Below, piece by piece: positions 46,035-58,187 of a stretch of DNA of 64,000 nucleotides (within the stretch, counting starts at the first letter, position 1; every line of letters starts with the position of its first letter). This DNA is from Atherinomorus stipes (taxonomy: Eukaryota; Chordata; Actinopteri; Atheriniformes; Atherinidae). The notes under the pieces are model-generated. The model saw only the letters and a list, made by a program, of their open reading frames with translations, was not told the origin of the DNA and searched no databases. The translations under genes were made by a program, and so were the position numbers. Location of the stretch: assembly GCA_023101725.1 (NCBI GenBank), contig JALJCO010007853.1, positions 1-64,000 on the forward strand, given 5' to 3'.

Positions 46035-47073
46035 GTTATACATTCTTTAAGTTGCGCTACTTAACTTTTGCGGATTTTCACACTTGGTTACCCCCCAACG
46101 ACAGCTAATTCAGCATCTGTCTTGCACTCTGTCTCTTCTCTGAGCAATTTCTAGGCAGTAAACATCAGTCCGATGTTGATTCTTGCTTTGTCACGTCTCT
46201 CTTTTTCTTGTTTCCTCCAATAATGTCTTCTTGGGTTTCTTTGCTGAATAAGACATGGAACACATTTAGTGTGCTGCTGTCCAGTTGATGAAACTATCCT
46301 GATTTTGTTTTAATATCACTAAGAAAATTGCTTTTTACACAGTATATTGTGTGCTAAAACAGGTAATTTGTGTAAAAAAAAAATACTCGTTGCATATGTA
46401 CGAGTCCAGGGCTTTTTAGTTGGTGGAAGCTGTGAATGTTAATTAGCTTCAAATATTCTGTGTTGTTTTTTCTCTGCCAATTGCAATGAAGGGTGTTGCC
46501 ATAGCAAGGATGGCGTCTCCCCTGGTGGGTGCATGGCAGATCTTGTAAAAAGAACAGCATGGCCGCCATCGAAGGGATGGAGTCAAGCTTTATATAAAAC
46601 AACAAACACTAACCGCTTTACATCACAGCACAACGTTACTTTCTATGAGAGTGGCCGATTAGATACTTTATTAGGTTGTCATGTTGTAATGTACTGTAGC
46701 CTGTAACATCTTATCACATCATATAATTGTGCAATGTGCATATGTGTGGATAACTATAGCTATGGTAAGTTAACAGTTTACAAAAAAAATGGCTAGTTAT
46801 GCTATCATTTGCACTGGAGATTTAAGTGACAGAAAATGTCATTTAGCTGATACACAGCCATTTACTGCAATCAAAACAATAAATTCACTGGAAGATGCAA
46901 GTTTCCTCTGGAGAGTCATGGACAGGCATGAGATGTGCGCTTGATTTCATGCACGTTGAGTGGGAGGAGAGCATAAGGGAGAGTAGAACTGTTTCTCACT
47001 GCAATAAACAGTTCAAACTAAACTGTTCTCCTCACTCATGGTTAAAGATGCTACAGAATCAGGTACAGTTCCT
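46035..47073. other. Noncoding sequence
   Basis: No complete element recognised. The start (46040-46080) resembles a TTAA-style transposon end but has no partner. Confidence 0.4.
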
Positions 47074-47947
47074 TTCAAGGGGGAGTTCAGGATTTTTAAA
47101 TGGGGCCCCATTTTGGTGAGCCAGGGTCCTAAGTATCACTAGAGACAGTTTCATCTTATTTCATCTCATATTCTTTTACCGGTGGTCCCTGATGCTACTG
47201 CTAGCATAAGTCAATAGGAATCTGCTAGCCTGTCATTAATAACAATCGTATCCACTCCACAGATCACCCGAGGCAAATCAGTTATAAAACAAGACTATCT
47301 GTGTGTAAATGCCGTGTTAACAAAATAATGTAAAAAATCAAACTTACCTTTTATTGCGTTACATTTTGATAGTAAAGTGTCTCAGCGGCAACACATTATT
47401 ACTTATGGTATTTGGCAGCGGAGAGATATCATCTGCCATTAAAGTAATGAAGGAATTTGATTACAGTTGGGTACTGTAAAAATGAACTTTATAAACCAGT
47501 TGCCTATTACTGTTTCTGTAAACTAAAAGAGAAAATGAGAACTGTGGCGTTCTTCTGTTTGTTTTGAACCACATCACTCTCCTGTCTTCCAACCCGGAAG
47601 CAATGTATCATTCCACTGCTGGTGAGAAACAAGTTCCTCATAATGTAATTTGTAATTTGTGATTCATTCTTCAAGTTTTATTTGTGACAAATATTTTGTT
47701 AACGTAGCATTTACACAGATAGTCTTGTGTTATAACTGATTTGCCTCGGGTGTTCTGTGGAGTGGATACGATTGTTTTAAATGACAGGCTAGCAGATTCC
47801 TCTTGACTTATGCTAGCATTAGCATGGGGCACCACCGGTAACAAAAATATGAGAGGAAATAAGATGAAACTGTCTCCAGTGATAAGTAGGACCCTGGCTC
47901 ACTCAAAAATGAGGCCCTATGTCAAAAATCCTGAACTCCCCCTTTAA
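47074..47947. mobile_element. Long-arm foldback transposon, TTAA-flanked, copy 2
   Basis: Element 47078-47943. Left end AGGGGGAGTTCAGGATTTTT and its complement on the right, with arms of roughly 250 bp that include AGTCAATAGGAATCTGCTAG. TTAA at 47944-47947, TTCA at 47074-47077 (one substitution). Same family as 2628-3484. The arms of this copy match each other better near the tips than those of copy 1, so it may be younger or gene-converted. No coding sequence. Confidence 0.85.
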
Positions 47948-49377
47948 GGTCAGAAATATTTGTAGTGTCACTTTAATAATTATACTGTACTTCAAAGAAT
48001 TGTACAGTGTTTCCACAGACATAGTGTTAATGTCATGAGAGCTATTTGTGTGTTAACTTAGAAAAAAACACACATTACAGTAAGAAGCATTTGGCAAAAT
48101 CTGAAGTAAATGCTGAAAAAGTATCTTAGATCTTTTTAAGTTTTTAATGTAGAAGTGTGCTCTACAGAGATTAGGTATTCAATTTTTAATTAAATTGTCA
48201 TTTTGAATAATACATAACAATGCATTTATATTTCTCATCAATCAGCTCCATTGCTATGTGATTACATAGAATAATACAAATCTTCTGATAATCCTTTATA
48301 ATTTCTTCAAATCCTTAAAGCACCTCCCATGATGATTTTATTTTGCCCCCACCAAACATATGAGATCAGTATCATGTTTGGCATCAATGAATGTAAATAA
48401 ACTGACAAGATTTTTTAAATACTTCACTGTCACGCTGTAGATTGTGCTTGGAAAAATGGGGAAAAAAAATGAAAAAAGAGCATTTAAAAGTAGCTCATAC
48501 TTGTCCATTGGTTTGATGGAATAGGTTTATGTCACTTTAGATTATGAGGAAGCTTTACAAAGCAATTTGAGTGGAGCCACTTGTTTGGTCTTATTTATAA
48601 TGAAGAGAAGAGAGGAGCGAAAAAGTGTCTTCAGATGAGAAAAAGCCCACATAACTGGTGCTTTAAGCATTTACCATTACAACTTTAGAAATTGCTGTTG
48701 CTGACTATCATCACTTCTGAACATGGCTGCTAGTTTTAGACTAATGGGCACCTTTATGCCTAGGCTATAAATACAGTATAAAGCGAGTCATGCTAAGATA
48801 GATTCTTGTAAAAGTGATCTGGGAAACTTGCCAGACTCTAATTCTCTTGCGTTGTCATTTTGCAAACTAAAATACTGCTGTATTACATAATTATCAAAAA
48901 CAAGAAATCACTTTTTTTTTCTCAGTTTTCATTAAACCACATAACAGTTGATCTTTTGTTTTGCCACTTTTGTTAAAAATCCCCTTCTTTCCTTTTCCTT
49001 TTCAGCTCATCTCTTTCTATTTCAGATTAAATATCAAACAAACCTTTTTTTTTTTTAAAGCAAACTGCACTCCTCAGAACACAATAATTAATAAACACTG
49101 TATGTTATCTCATATCTGACCCACTTCTACTCAGCCACCTCTGCCCCCACTCACTGTCACTAACTGTGCTTAAAGAGATGATGCGATTGTTTTGTCAGAA
49201 AGGCAATGTTGAGAACATCTGGAGGCTGCTAATCACTCTGTCGGGCAGGGCTTCCCAAATCCTCTTGGACACACACTAACCCTGAAATCCTAGAAATATG
49301 TTATAATGAGCAATAATGCTGTCACAATGACTGCTTCACCTTCTGTATTTTAATCCTGGCTTGTGTGTTTATCAGCT

Positions 49378-49381
<4 letters not shown>
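47948..49381. other. AT-rich noncoding sequence
   Basis: Nothing recognised. Confidence 0.5.
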
Positions 49382-49418
<37 letters not shown>

Positions 49419-49442
49419 GCGTGCGTGTGTGTGTGTGTGTGT
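49382..49442 (+). repeat. (GT)n microsatellite
   Basis: About 30 GT units with four GC interruptions; potential Z-DNA. Confidence 0.95.
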
Positions 49443-50569
49443 TTTGTGAGTACATCACTCCCTGATCTGAGTACCCATATGCTGGCTCCTTTGAACCCAT
49501 TAATCAAGGATTGGAATAGAGGCAGAAGTAAAGAGGAAAATCACAACATGCAGGATTGAACAGGATTATTCCAGAGCTGTTGTTAAAAAGTATTAATTTA
49601 GTTCCTCTTCAAAAGGCTGCATTCGTATGCAGGTCTGGAAGATCATAAGCAGCATAGCCCTAAGCTGGAAACAAAGAAGTGGAGTCTTGGAGCTGAGTGT
49701 GCATAAAGAGAAAGCGATAGCATCAGGGAATACGGACCAGGAGGTTTGATTGTGAAACAGAAAGAGGAAAGGCACCATACTCTTACAATTCCCTGTCTAA
49801 GCATACACTATAGTAATAAGTTACATAAACAAAGCCTTTAACAACTCAGCAGATACAGCAAGGAGCTGTTAGAATTTCCAAAGAAGAAATCCCCTGAATA
49901 GCAAGTCCATGGCATCATGTTTCTACTCAGATCAGGTTAAAAATCGTATGTGTGGGAAAGCTGGATCTGTCTCGTGGCCTTTTGGACTATATATAGAAAA
50001 ATTTCCCCTGCATCTGAACCCCTTCCAAAAACAAATCCAAACCTTAGCTGTAGCTGGACTTCCTGCTGAGCGAAAGGTCGGGTGTTGATTGTTTCAGACT
50101 CTTGATTTCTGCACAGTCATTATGACAACAAGCACCACGTCAGCAACAATAATACTTCTCAGTCTCCTTTTGCTCCGAATGCCTGTAATCTTAGTAATGC
50201 TGGAGACTGAACTCAGGAATAACAGTAGTTTTACTCCTATTGTTTATGGGCTGCCCTCTCTATTTTTAGCGCAGCAGCTCTTTTTTTAAACTAGTGTGAC
50301 ACAAATAGATCCTACAAATTACAAAGCCTCCATTATGTTTTAGAAATAGGCTTGTGATGTCATGAATGAGGTAAAGTGCAAGTAAGAAAACATTCAGGAT
50401 TGCAGATTTTGGTGGGAATTTTTGGGAAATCCACTGAACTGGCTGTTGTAAACTCCAAAATTTTCCCATGTAATGTGCAGGGAAAGAAAGCACTGCATAT
50501 CTGTTGTGCTCTGATTACAAAGAATGAACTCTCAGTAAAAACAAAATAAACCTCAGTGGCAACATCTGT
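49443..50569. other. Unique noncoding sequence
   Basis: Several short open frames on both strands, no domain or repeat recognised. Confidence 0.45.
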
Positions 50570-51511
50570 GAAACGCCGACTGGACATTTTAATAGGTACA
50601 GGTGTTCATTTGCTTGTTAACACTAATAACTATTTAATCACATGGCAGCACTCATTGCATTTAAGCATAGAGACATGACCAAGATGACTTGCTCTAGGTC
50701 AAAATGAGCATCATAATGGGGAAGAAAGGAGATTAAAGGGACTTTGAACATGGCATGTTTCTTGGTGGTAGATGGATTGGCCTCAGCATTTTTTTTAAAC
50801 TGCTGATCTACTGGGATTTTCACATTTAACCATCTCTGATCAGTAGTCAACCACACGGGGTGCCACTCCAGTCAACTGAAAACATTAGTTTAAATTAAGG
50901 TTACAATTTACAGACTCACCAAAATTGACAAGAAAAAATTGGTCTGGTCTGATGAATTTTGATTTTTAATTGCAACATTCAGAACAAAAGAAAACATGAA
51001 TCCACCCTTTTTTGTATCTACATTTTAGGCTGGTGGTAATGCTGCTACGGTTTGGGGGATATTTCCTGGCTAAATTTGGGCCTTTTAATACCAAATCAGC
51101 ATTGTTTAAATGCCACAGCCTACCTGCGACTGATTATGTCCATCCCTTTATGACTGTATAGATGTCTTTTTATGGCTACTTCCAGCATGATAAAGCACCA
51201 TGCCATAAGATAATCTCAAACTGGCTCCTTGAACATGACAATAAGTTCTCTGTATTCAAATCACCTCCACAGTCACTGAATCCAATAGAGCACCTCAGGG
51301 ATGTGAGCGAATGGGAGATTGAAATCATAGATGTGCCACTAATAAATCTACAGTATATGTGTTAAGCTGTCATATCAAAATGGACCAATATCTCTGAGGA
51401 ACGTTTCCAATATCTTTATGTTATGAAGAATTAATACAGTTCTGGGGGAAAAGGTTATGAAACCCAGTACTGGAAAGGTGCGCTTAATAAAAAAGCTGAT
51501 GAGTGCATGTA
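50570..51511 (+). mobile_element. Full-length, dead Tc1-like transposon
   Basis: The left region (ACATTTTAATAGGTACAGGT GTTC, CACATGGCAGCACTCATTGC) and right region (CGCTTAATAAAAAAGCTGAT GAGTGCATGTA) match the two ends of a well-known fish Tc1 family (TTTATTAGGTACACCTGTTC and GTACCTAATAAAGTGGCC, from memory). Between them come AATGGGGAAGAAAGGAG, CTGCTGATCTACTGGGATTT (helix-turn-helix region), TGGTCTGGTCTGATGAATTT, TGGTTTGGGG-like and the C-terminal DDE region. Heavily mutated, with a central deletion around 50870-50930. Confidence 0.85.
51162..51365 (+). pseudogene. C-terminal half of Tc1-like transposase
   Basis: A 67-codon open frame reads FQHDKAPCH, then ISNWLLEHDN, then SLNPIEHLRDVSEWEIE. 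The HDxAPCH motif holds the second catalytic aspartate and NPIEHL holds the glutamate of the DD34E triad; both key acidic residues survive. One residue pair of the usual PQSPDLNPIEHLWD signature is lost (PPQSLNPIEHLRD). The rest of the transposase upstream is broken by stops. Expressed function is excluded by the upstream decay. Confidence 0.85.
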
Positions 51512-54500
51512 TTCATAGAAATTGTGGCCATCTCCAAAATCATCAAGTTAGCTTCATAAATGCTACATAACTTCTATCATACAAAGATATTAAGAAAACC
51601 TTTTACTTTTTCTTTTTATGTATTCTTCATCCATGTGCGCCAAACTATGAAAGAGATGCTTATGGTTGAAGAAATTATTTCATTTTCTACCAGTTAGCAG
51701 CAGCACCTGCACTTTCATTCTCAGGTGAAGGACTATAACCAACCACTGCAAAATAAAACTCATAAACCTGACTGCACATGAAAGAAAGTCATAATGCTCC
51801 AAGGCAATCTGAAAGAATGTGACTCAGATGCAAATCACTATGATGAGGAGTCATAACAGCCTGTGTCTCATTTTGTATCATGACTAATACTAAAAAATGG
51901 AAAGGTCTTGTATAAAACCCTCATTCTCTACAATTCTAAACCTCCACTGCACTACACAAGTGTCATGTAACCACATAGTTTTTCTATAACTGCTATCGCT
52001 CTCATTTCTATGTGGTTATCCAGCATGGTTATGCTCAGATAAGGAAACAGCTGATCAGTCTGGATTTGCAAATGCTACTGTTTTCAGAGCGAGGTGTTTT
52101 CAGAACTGCTGAAGAGGCAACTTGATTTTTCCCTTTTAGAGGCAGAACTTTCACAATGACACATCTGTTTGCCTTTTTTTTAAGGAAGGAGAAGAAAGTT
52201 AATCTCAGCCTGTAGATGCTAGCCATGCATATAGGAAACAGTTGAAGACATGGAGCTTTTGAACATGTACAGTTGGCTAACAAAAAGGTCAGCGACAATG
52301 AACTGATTGTATTTGGTTTCATTAGCAAAGATGCTAAGAAGCTTTCAGTGTTTTAATGATGATTTGTTTAAAACCCTGTAGAAAAAGGTACATGTAGAAA
52401 ATGTGAACTTACTCCATAAAGTGTAGACTATTGCTAAATGCTTAAAAAAGACACTTAGGTACAACCTGCAGTTGCTTTATTTTTATGGAAATGTGTTTTA
52501 ATGAGGATTAGAGAATGATTGCATCAGTCACTCATGTCGGGTCTCTGTTGACATGCTGCAGCTATCTGTTATGTTTCCAATGGAAAAAGCTTTAATACAT
52601 GAAATAATTGCATGAACTGCAGTTACAGCTCAACAACCAGAACGAGTGGTTATTGGGGCCAAGAGGAAACCCAAAATGCACTGAGTCAGGTCATGCTTAT
52701 TTTCTTGCTAGAAAACTCAGTGTACAGGTAGCTACATGCATTTTTTTGTTAATGTTTTTAAATGATCAAATTTAATTCACAGTAATTCAACATTCAAACA
52801 GTTTATCACAAATGCACATCAAGGCAAATATCCAACTACTTCTGCTGTTCCGTGCAGCTGCTGTAGCATGCCTTTGAAGTACCTCAAAAGACAATTCAGC
52901 ATCTAAAAGCCCATCTTCTCTCTAATTACACCATCTCTGTATTATAGGGCTGCCATAGAATTCTCAGTATTCTGCTTTGCTGTCTTTAAGATGGCTTGAA
53001 ATACGAGCTGCTCTCTCTGGTCTTGATTACTCTGCTACTGAAGTTGCTCTCTTAAACCCTCTTTTAAGCTTGTTAATTAACTTTTTTTTTTTACGTGCAG
53101 CAAAGTATAGGGGTGTGTTTGCAGGAGAAAGAACAGTTGCATGAACAGAAAAGAAAAATATGGTACATTTCACTACCAGTTTATTCATTTTGCTTTATCT
53201 AAAATGTTTCTAGTGCAAAACAGAAAACTGCAAAGGCATATTTGCAAACCGAGCAATAAGAAAAGAAGCTAGTTTGGACAAAAATATGGACAAGATCTGA
53301 TTTACCTGAAACCTGCTGCACAGAAAAGAAGAAAACATAATGTGAAAATACAGTTCCTTATCAGTAATGTCAGACCTTAGGGTCTCTAATAAAACAATTT
53401 TGCCATTCCAGATTCCACTCCCCCACACAAAAGACAGAATGTAGGTTAGGATATCTGGGCCAATATACTGTATAACTGTCTGACTAACCTGCTTCTATCT
53501 TTAAGCTGGTCTAGATTTGATACAGAAGCTTGATTTGACCTATATCTGTGCATGCTAGGGTGCACATGCATGTCAAACAAATTTGAAAGGAGCAACAGAG
53601 AAGACGAGCTAGTTAAAATAAGTAAATAGAGCAGTGCCTTGCATCTGTAGATATCCGGAGTAAGCGAGAGTGAGAAATTACAGTGAGTCAGCGCCTTGTA
53701 TTTTTTTTTTTTTTTTTTTAAATTTCTATGCACATACAGATCAAAACCACCGGGAGAGCAGATTTTATTGATACTACTAAACACAGATGAAGCGATTTGT
53801 CATACAGCAACTCGTGAAAAGTCTTATAAAAAAAGCCTGGGACTAGACCGAACAAGAAAATATCATATGCAGCAGTTACGAAACCACACCCACATGCAAC
53901 AAACTCACACACAGTACCTCCACACAAACACATTCTGGATGTGTAGGAAGTTTGAATAAGTGACTCAGGTTTGCGGGGTGAGTGTGGGTGTATGGTCTTC
54001 GTGTGTATTTTGTGCATTAGTAGAAGTTTATGTGTGCATGTGTGCGAGTGTATCTGGGAAGGGAAAAGGATATGTTTCAGAGGGAAGTGGATTAACAGCA
54101 GGATGCAACAGAGACACTCTCCACAGCCCTCTCATGCGCCTGACTGGAGGTGAACAATACATATGTTTATGGGAGAAAAAGGACGAATGATGGAGGCAGA
54201 CAGAAAGAGAAGAAGATGAAATAGACATGCAACAAACCAAAAACTAAAAAAAAAAAATAAAAAAAAAATCAAAGCACTGGTATTGTTGTTTTTTTTTTTT
54301 TTTTTTTTTTTTTTAGTGTAATTTAGTTTTATTAATGCAGCACAGTTTTGGACATGCATGCACATGTTCCTCTTTATGCCACAATCGCATAGTATTTTGA
54401 GTCCTTTACATGATTTCAGCTGATTTGGCTCCTGCTAAACAAGAAACAGGCTTAAAAACCGTTTCATGAATTAAATGCAGTTTTGCATAACAGCACTGGG

Positions 54501-56797
54501 GCCTTCTAAGATTAGTAGTATCAATTTAAAGTAACTGCTGTCTGTTCTTTGAACCCGTAATTCCTTGCAGCATGGCGTTTCCTGCCAGCGCTCAGATCAG
54601 ATTCTTTACTCAATTCTCGCAAAAAACAAAGTAATTCACTTGACTGCAGGATAAGAATACTTGTTTGGGAAATCTGTTCAGTTCACTTGCAGCTTGACTG
54701 AGCAAATCCAAACCGCAACTTGCCATTAGGCTGTAAGATTTAAAAGTGCTGATTAACATACATTCTGCAAATCTACTCTCTACTCATCCACAGGCAGGTC
54801 ATGCACAGAAATTCCTCCAAGATAAAGCTGCAGGGAAAAAGTGTGAAGCATTGCTAAGATTCCAGTCAGTCTTGGACACACACGTACTGTATGTGCAGTC
54901 ACATAGGCTCATGTGCTTGTACACAGTGACACCATTATTAGCATCAAGATCTCCCTTTAGTTTTTTTTTTTTTTTTTAACAGTAACAGATTAAGATTAGA
55001 TTGTGCTTTTACTCAGACCTGACCAGAGAGAACTGGATCCTTCAGGAAGAATCCTCACCTGAACAGCAGATTAGCTGTCTGACCTGCAGAGGACTGCCAG
55101 GAGAGTGTGAATATAGGGCAGTCAGACAAGGAATATGTGCTACTTTAAGTGGATGAATGCACAGTAAATATCCCCTGAGCTATCTTTGTTGCTTCATGCT
55201 TAAGTTTCCTGGGAGATTATACTGACCAGACTTGGAAAGGTTTATTTTTAGAGTTTCAGTTCCTTTTTAAAGTGACTGCTCCCGCTATTTCTAACAAAAC
55301 GCATCTAGCATTCTCTATCTTTGGCTATCAGTGTTTCTAAATCAAGCTCAGGCTAAACCTGTCAGAGTTTAATCAAGTTTATGCTGGACTTAGAATAATC
55401 TCATGTGATTTTGTTATGCAGCATGTCATGCTCTTGGACATAATACTGTGGCCAACTTCAGCTAATGTCAAACATTGGAATCTTTGTTGGCCTGCTAAAT
55501 TTGTTAACAATTCAGCAGGACAGAACATCTTGCTATTTGTGGATGGTAATTGAAACTGCAGGTAATGACAGCAAGTTCTGTAACTCAGAGTTGTTAACTG
55601 TTTGGTGAGCTGAAGTTTGCCAATTTGGCCTGGGCATGTGTCATTTATCACCATTAACTTTATGAGTGTCTGTCTGCATCTCTTCCCATTCAGAGGTTTG
55701 GTTTTCTGTTGCTGCAGTGCTCCGTTATGTCATTTACAGATACTCCTTTGAGTGTTCGTCTGTCTTTGACTCAATAAAGGAGGGAATGTAGGGTGGAGAT
55801 CAGTCTGATTCAGACAGAAAGAGCAGTGAGAAGAGCTGAAGTTGGGGGGCGTAAATCACAGTCATTTTTTAAAGCGCTGACTGTCAGAAAATCTGTTTCT
55901 GAAACCCTTTAATTCATGACACAAGTCACCTCTGCCTGTTTTAGTGAAACTTTCTCTTTGTGAAGACAACACAATTGCAATGTCCGTTGAACATACCGTT
56001 AGAGCAAGAGATGTGCATGTGAATGGAAAATCAGAAGTGGGTGTGTGTGAGCCATCTGTCAGAGGGTGTGTGTATCTGTGTCCCAGTGTCTCTTGTGAAC
56101 AGTCTGTTTGCGGGTGTGTGTGAAGAATGAATTGTCAGTTACACCAGTAGGTCCCTGTGCACCAGACACCTGAGAGTCACCAAGTCCCTTAAATCAAAGC
56201 AGACAAAAACACAGGACACATGGGTTTGCACAGATGCAAATACTTTAATGCAAGTTCAGAAACAGACATGGATTTCTTTTTAAAACAACAGAATTCAACA
56301 TCTTTGCCCAAAGCAGAGTGGTGGAGTATGAGCATGTACATGCATCCAGCCATGTGGCAGACAGATGAAGCTTTGCTCCAAATGTAAAATGCAATGTCCA
56401 AAACATAAAAAGGTTCTGCTTTATGTTTAATTCCTGCATCCACCCACACAAACATGAGAAATACTGAAGAAAGCTGTGGTGATAAAGTGCCCTCAGCTGT
56501 CTGCAGAGCTAAAGCTTTATTTTAAGAGCCTGTGTACTCAGGATGATGTCCTGCTCTAACCTTTAGACTGAAAGAGACCTTACACAACCCATCCTTATTT
56601 ACAGCTGAAGTCTGTGCAGTCTAGAACACACCAGCATGTTATATAATCTGCAGACTTACTACTGATGTTACATTGCATAGAGATTCTGAATGCTCTGCAC
56701 AGGAGATGTCTTTTCCAACTTTTCTCTACAGCTGAATGGCATTTATCATGTGGATGCGAGAAAATGAGATATTTCGGCTGCAGCCATCATCATGTAT
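51512..56797. other. Unique noncoding sequence with homopolymers
   Basis: Poly-T at 53700-53720, poly-A at 54247-54268 and poly-T at 54290-54314 (the last two are opposed and could fold), and poly-T at 54960-54977. No SINE or LINE body was recognised next to them. Open frames of up to 112 codons have no domain. No repeat ends found. Confidence 0.45.
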
Positions 56798-57410
56798 TTA
56801 AAGTTGTACTTCCATGGTCATTTCATTAATATTTCTGTGTTCTCCATTATTATTGAATGCATTCTGCATCGTTTCTGTTTAAAAAAACCTTCTGGTTGCT
56901 TTGTATCCAGCTGTATTTGTATACTAGAAGAGAGGCTTGTGGTCCAACGGCAGGCTTTTCCGGGTCCTTCTCATGAATTTCCGTCTGATTAGCTGGCTCC
57001 CATCAGTGTGGGAAGGAAGCTCCGCCCTCCGCTCCTATTTCGTTACAGACAGGAAATAGAGCCGACAAACAAGTTTGTTCCGCCATGCTAACAAACAGTT
57101 AGCTAATTAGCTTCTCAACTCCGAAGCTACAGTCGTGCTGTCTTTACTTCTAGTGTGTAGTGGAGGGTTACCTGCCTTCCAATGGACAGATAGAAACCCC
57201 ACGTGGGATACGCTATTTGCAATGTGACGTAGAAGTGCAAGGCTGTTCCCGATTCGCTCTTTTCTTCGTATTGTTTCTCTGATGAGAAAGCACAGCCGAC
57301 TGGGGGGAACGCAACGCTAGCAAGTCAGCATGTGTAAGTAAACAAGGGGAAACCCTCCGTATTTCAGAAGGAGCAAGTTAAACGGGTTTTCAGTGGAAGG
57401 AGGCCTTTAA
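56798..57410. mobile_element. Probable TTAA-flanked, CpG-rich element
   Basis: The right end is clear in style: complement AGGCCTCCTTCCACTGAAAA next to TTAA at 57407-57410. The left end is weaker: TTAA at 56798-56801 followed by AGTTGTACTTCCA, sharing AG and CTTCCA with the right. From about 56950 the sequence is CpG-rich, unlike its surroundings. No coding relic recognised. Confidence 0.35.
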
Positions 57411-57563
57411 TGCATAAATATATTAGAGGTTAGACTGAAATTATACACTTCATGCGACCCAAAAATGGCATTGCTTTTTGGTCCACATTCTTCTGTATAG
57501 GGGATTATCACGCTTCCGTGTTCCGGTTTCCGGAACTTAAAACATTTAGCTGCTTCCTGTTCC

Positions 57564-57740
57564 GGGCCAGTTCAATGTCCCTGCTCTGTTCCACTTTGTA
57601 AACTGAATAAACGCCAACCCTACTTAAATTTTCATGGATTCCCAACTGAAGTGATACTAAGGAAGAAGTGGATCAAAGCGATTCGCCGGAGTGAAGGGCC
57701 GAACTTTATAATAAAACAACGTAGCACGTTTGTCTGTTAG
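57564..57740 (+). pseudogene. THAP zinc-finger domain remnant, left arm
   Basis: The frame 57564-57740 is open for 58 codons. It shows CPCSVPLC, then NFHGFPTEVILRKKWIKAIR, then TFVC and a stop. This fits the THAP pattern: C-x2-C-type start, FHxFP motif, conserved W in KKWIKAI(R)R, and a final C of the C-x2-H pair; the His is lost to the stop. No ATG opens the frame, so a start or upstream splice is missing. In intact proteins the domain binds DNA at the transposon ends. No transposase catalytic part is present. Confidence 0.65.
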
Positions 57741-57982
57741 CAGGCTAGCATTAGCTGATGTGCCTAACTTTGTGCGTCTTAAAACACACAAGCATCTGAA
57801 AATTGGGTCTGTACCCTCCCGTTTCCAGTGGAACAACTGGGGACTGCCAAGAAAGGAGACGCTTTTTAGATGCTTGTGTGTTTTCAGCCGCACAAAGTTA
57901 GGCACGTCATCAAGCTGGCTAATGCTAGCCTGCTAACAACAGCTGTGTAGTCTGCCGGCTGCAAACAAATGTGCTACGTTGT

Positions 57983-58135
57983 TTGATTATAAAGTTCGGC
58001 CCTTCATGCCGGCAAATCGATCGCTTTGATCCACTTCTTCCTGAGCATCACTTCAGTCGGGAATCAATGAAAACATAAGTAAGGTTGGCGTTTATGCGAT
58101 TTACAAAGTGCAACAGAGCAGGGACATTAGCCTGG
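57983..58135 (-). pseudogene. THAP zinc-finger domain remnant, right arm
   Basis: Read on the minus strand it repeats the left-arm exon: CPCSVALCK, then KRQPYLCFH, a stop, FPTEVMLRKKWIKAI, then a stop. The FH-G-FP glycine codon has become a stop, and the RRSEGPNF part is shifted. Decayed more than the left-arm copy. Confidence 0.6.
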
Positions 58136-58187
58136 AAGAGGAAACACCTAGATTCCGGAAAGTTCCGGAAAGTGTGATAATCCCCTA

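Larger units (their letters stand above)
57498..58187. mobile_element. Palindromic transposon with a THAP exon in each arm
   Basis: The ends are perfect inverted repeats of TAGGGGATTATCAC (57498-57511 and 58174-58187). The two halves are inverted copies over about 300 bp each, up to a centre near 57800-57870. Shared words: AAGAAGTGGATCAAAGCGAT, AGGGCCGAACTTTATAAT, GCTAGCATTAGC, AACACACAAGCATCT. Each arm carries the same THAP-like exon in opposite orientation. The target duplication is unclear (possibly TA). THAP domains occur in transposases of the P and Kolobok superfamilies, so this is likely a foldback derivative of one of these. Confidence 0.8.

Noticed and set aside
54247..54314. Poly-A and poly-T as tails of two opposed retroposons
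   Set aside because: No SINE, LINE or processed-gene body could be recognised on either side.
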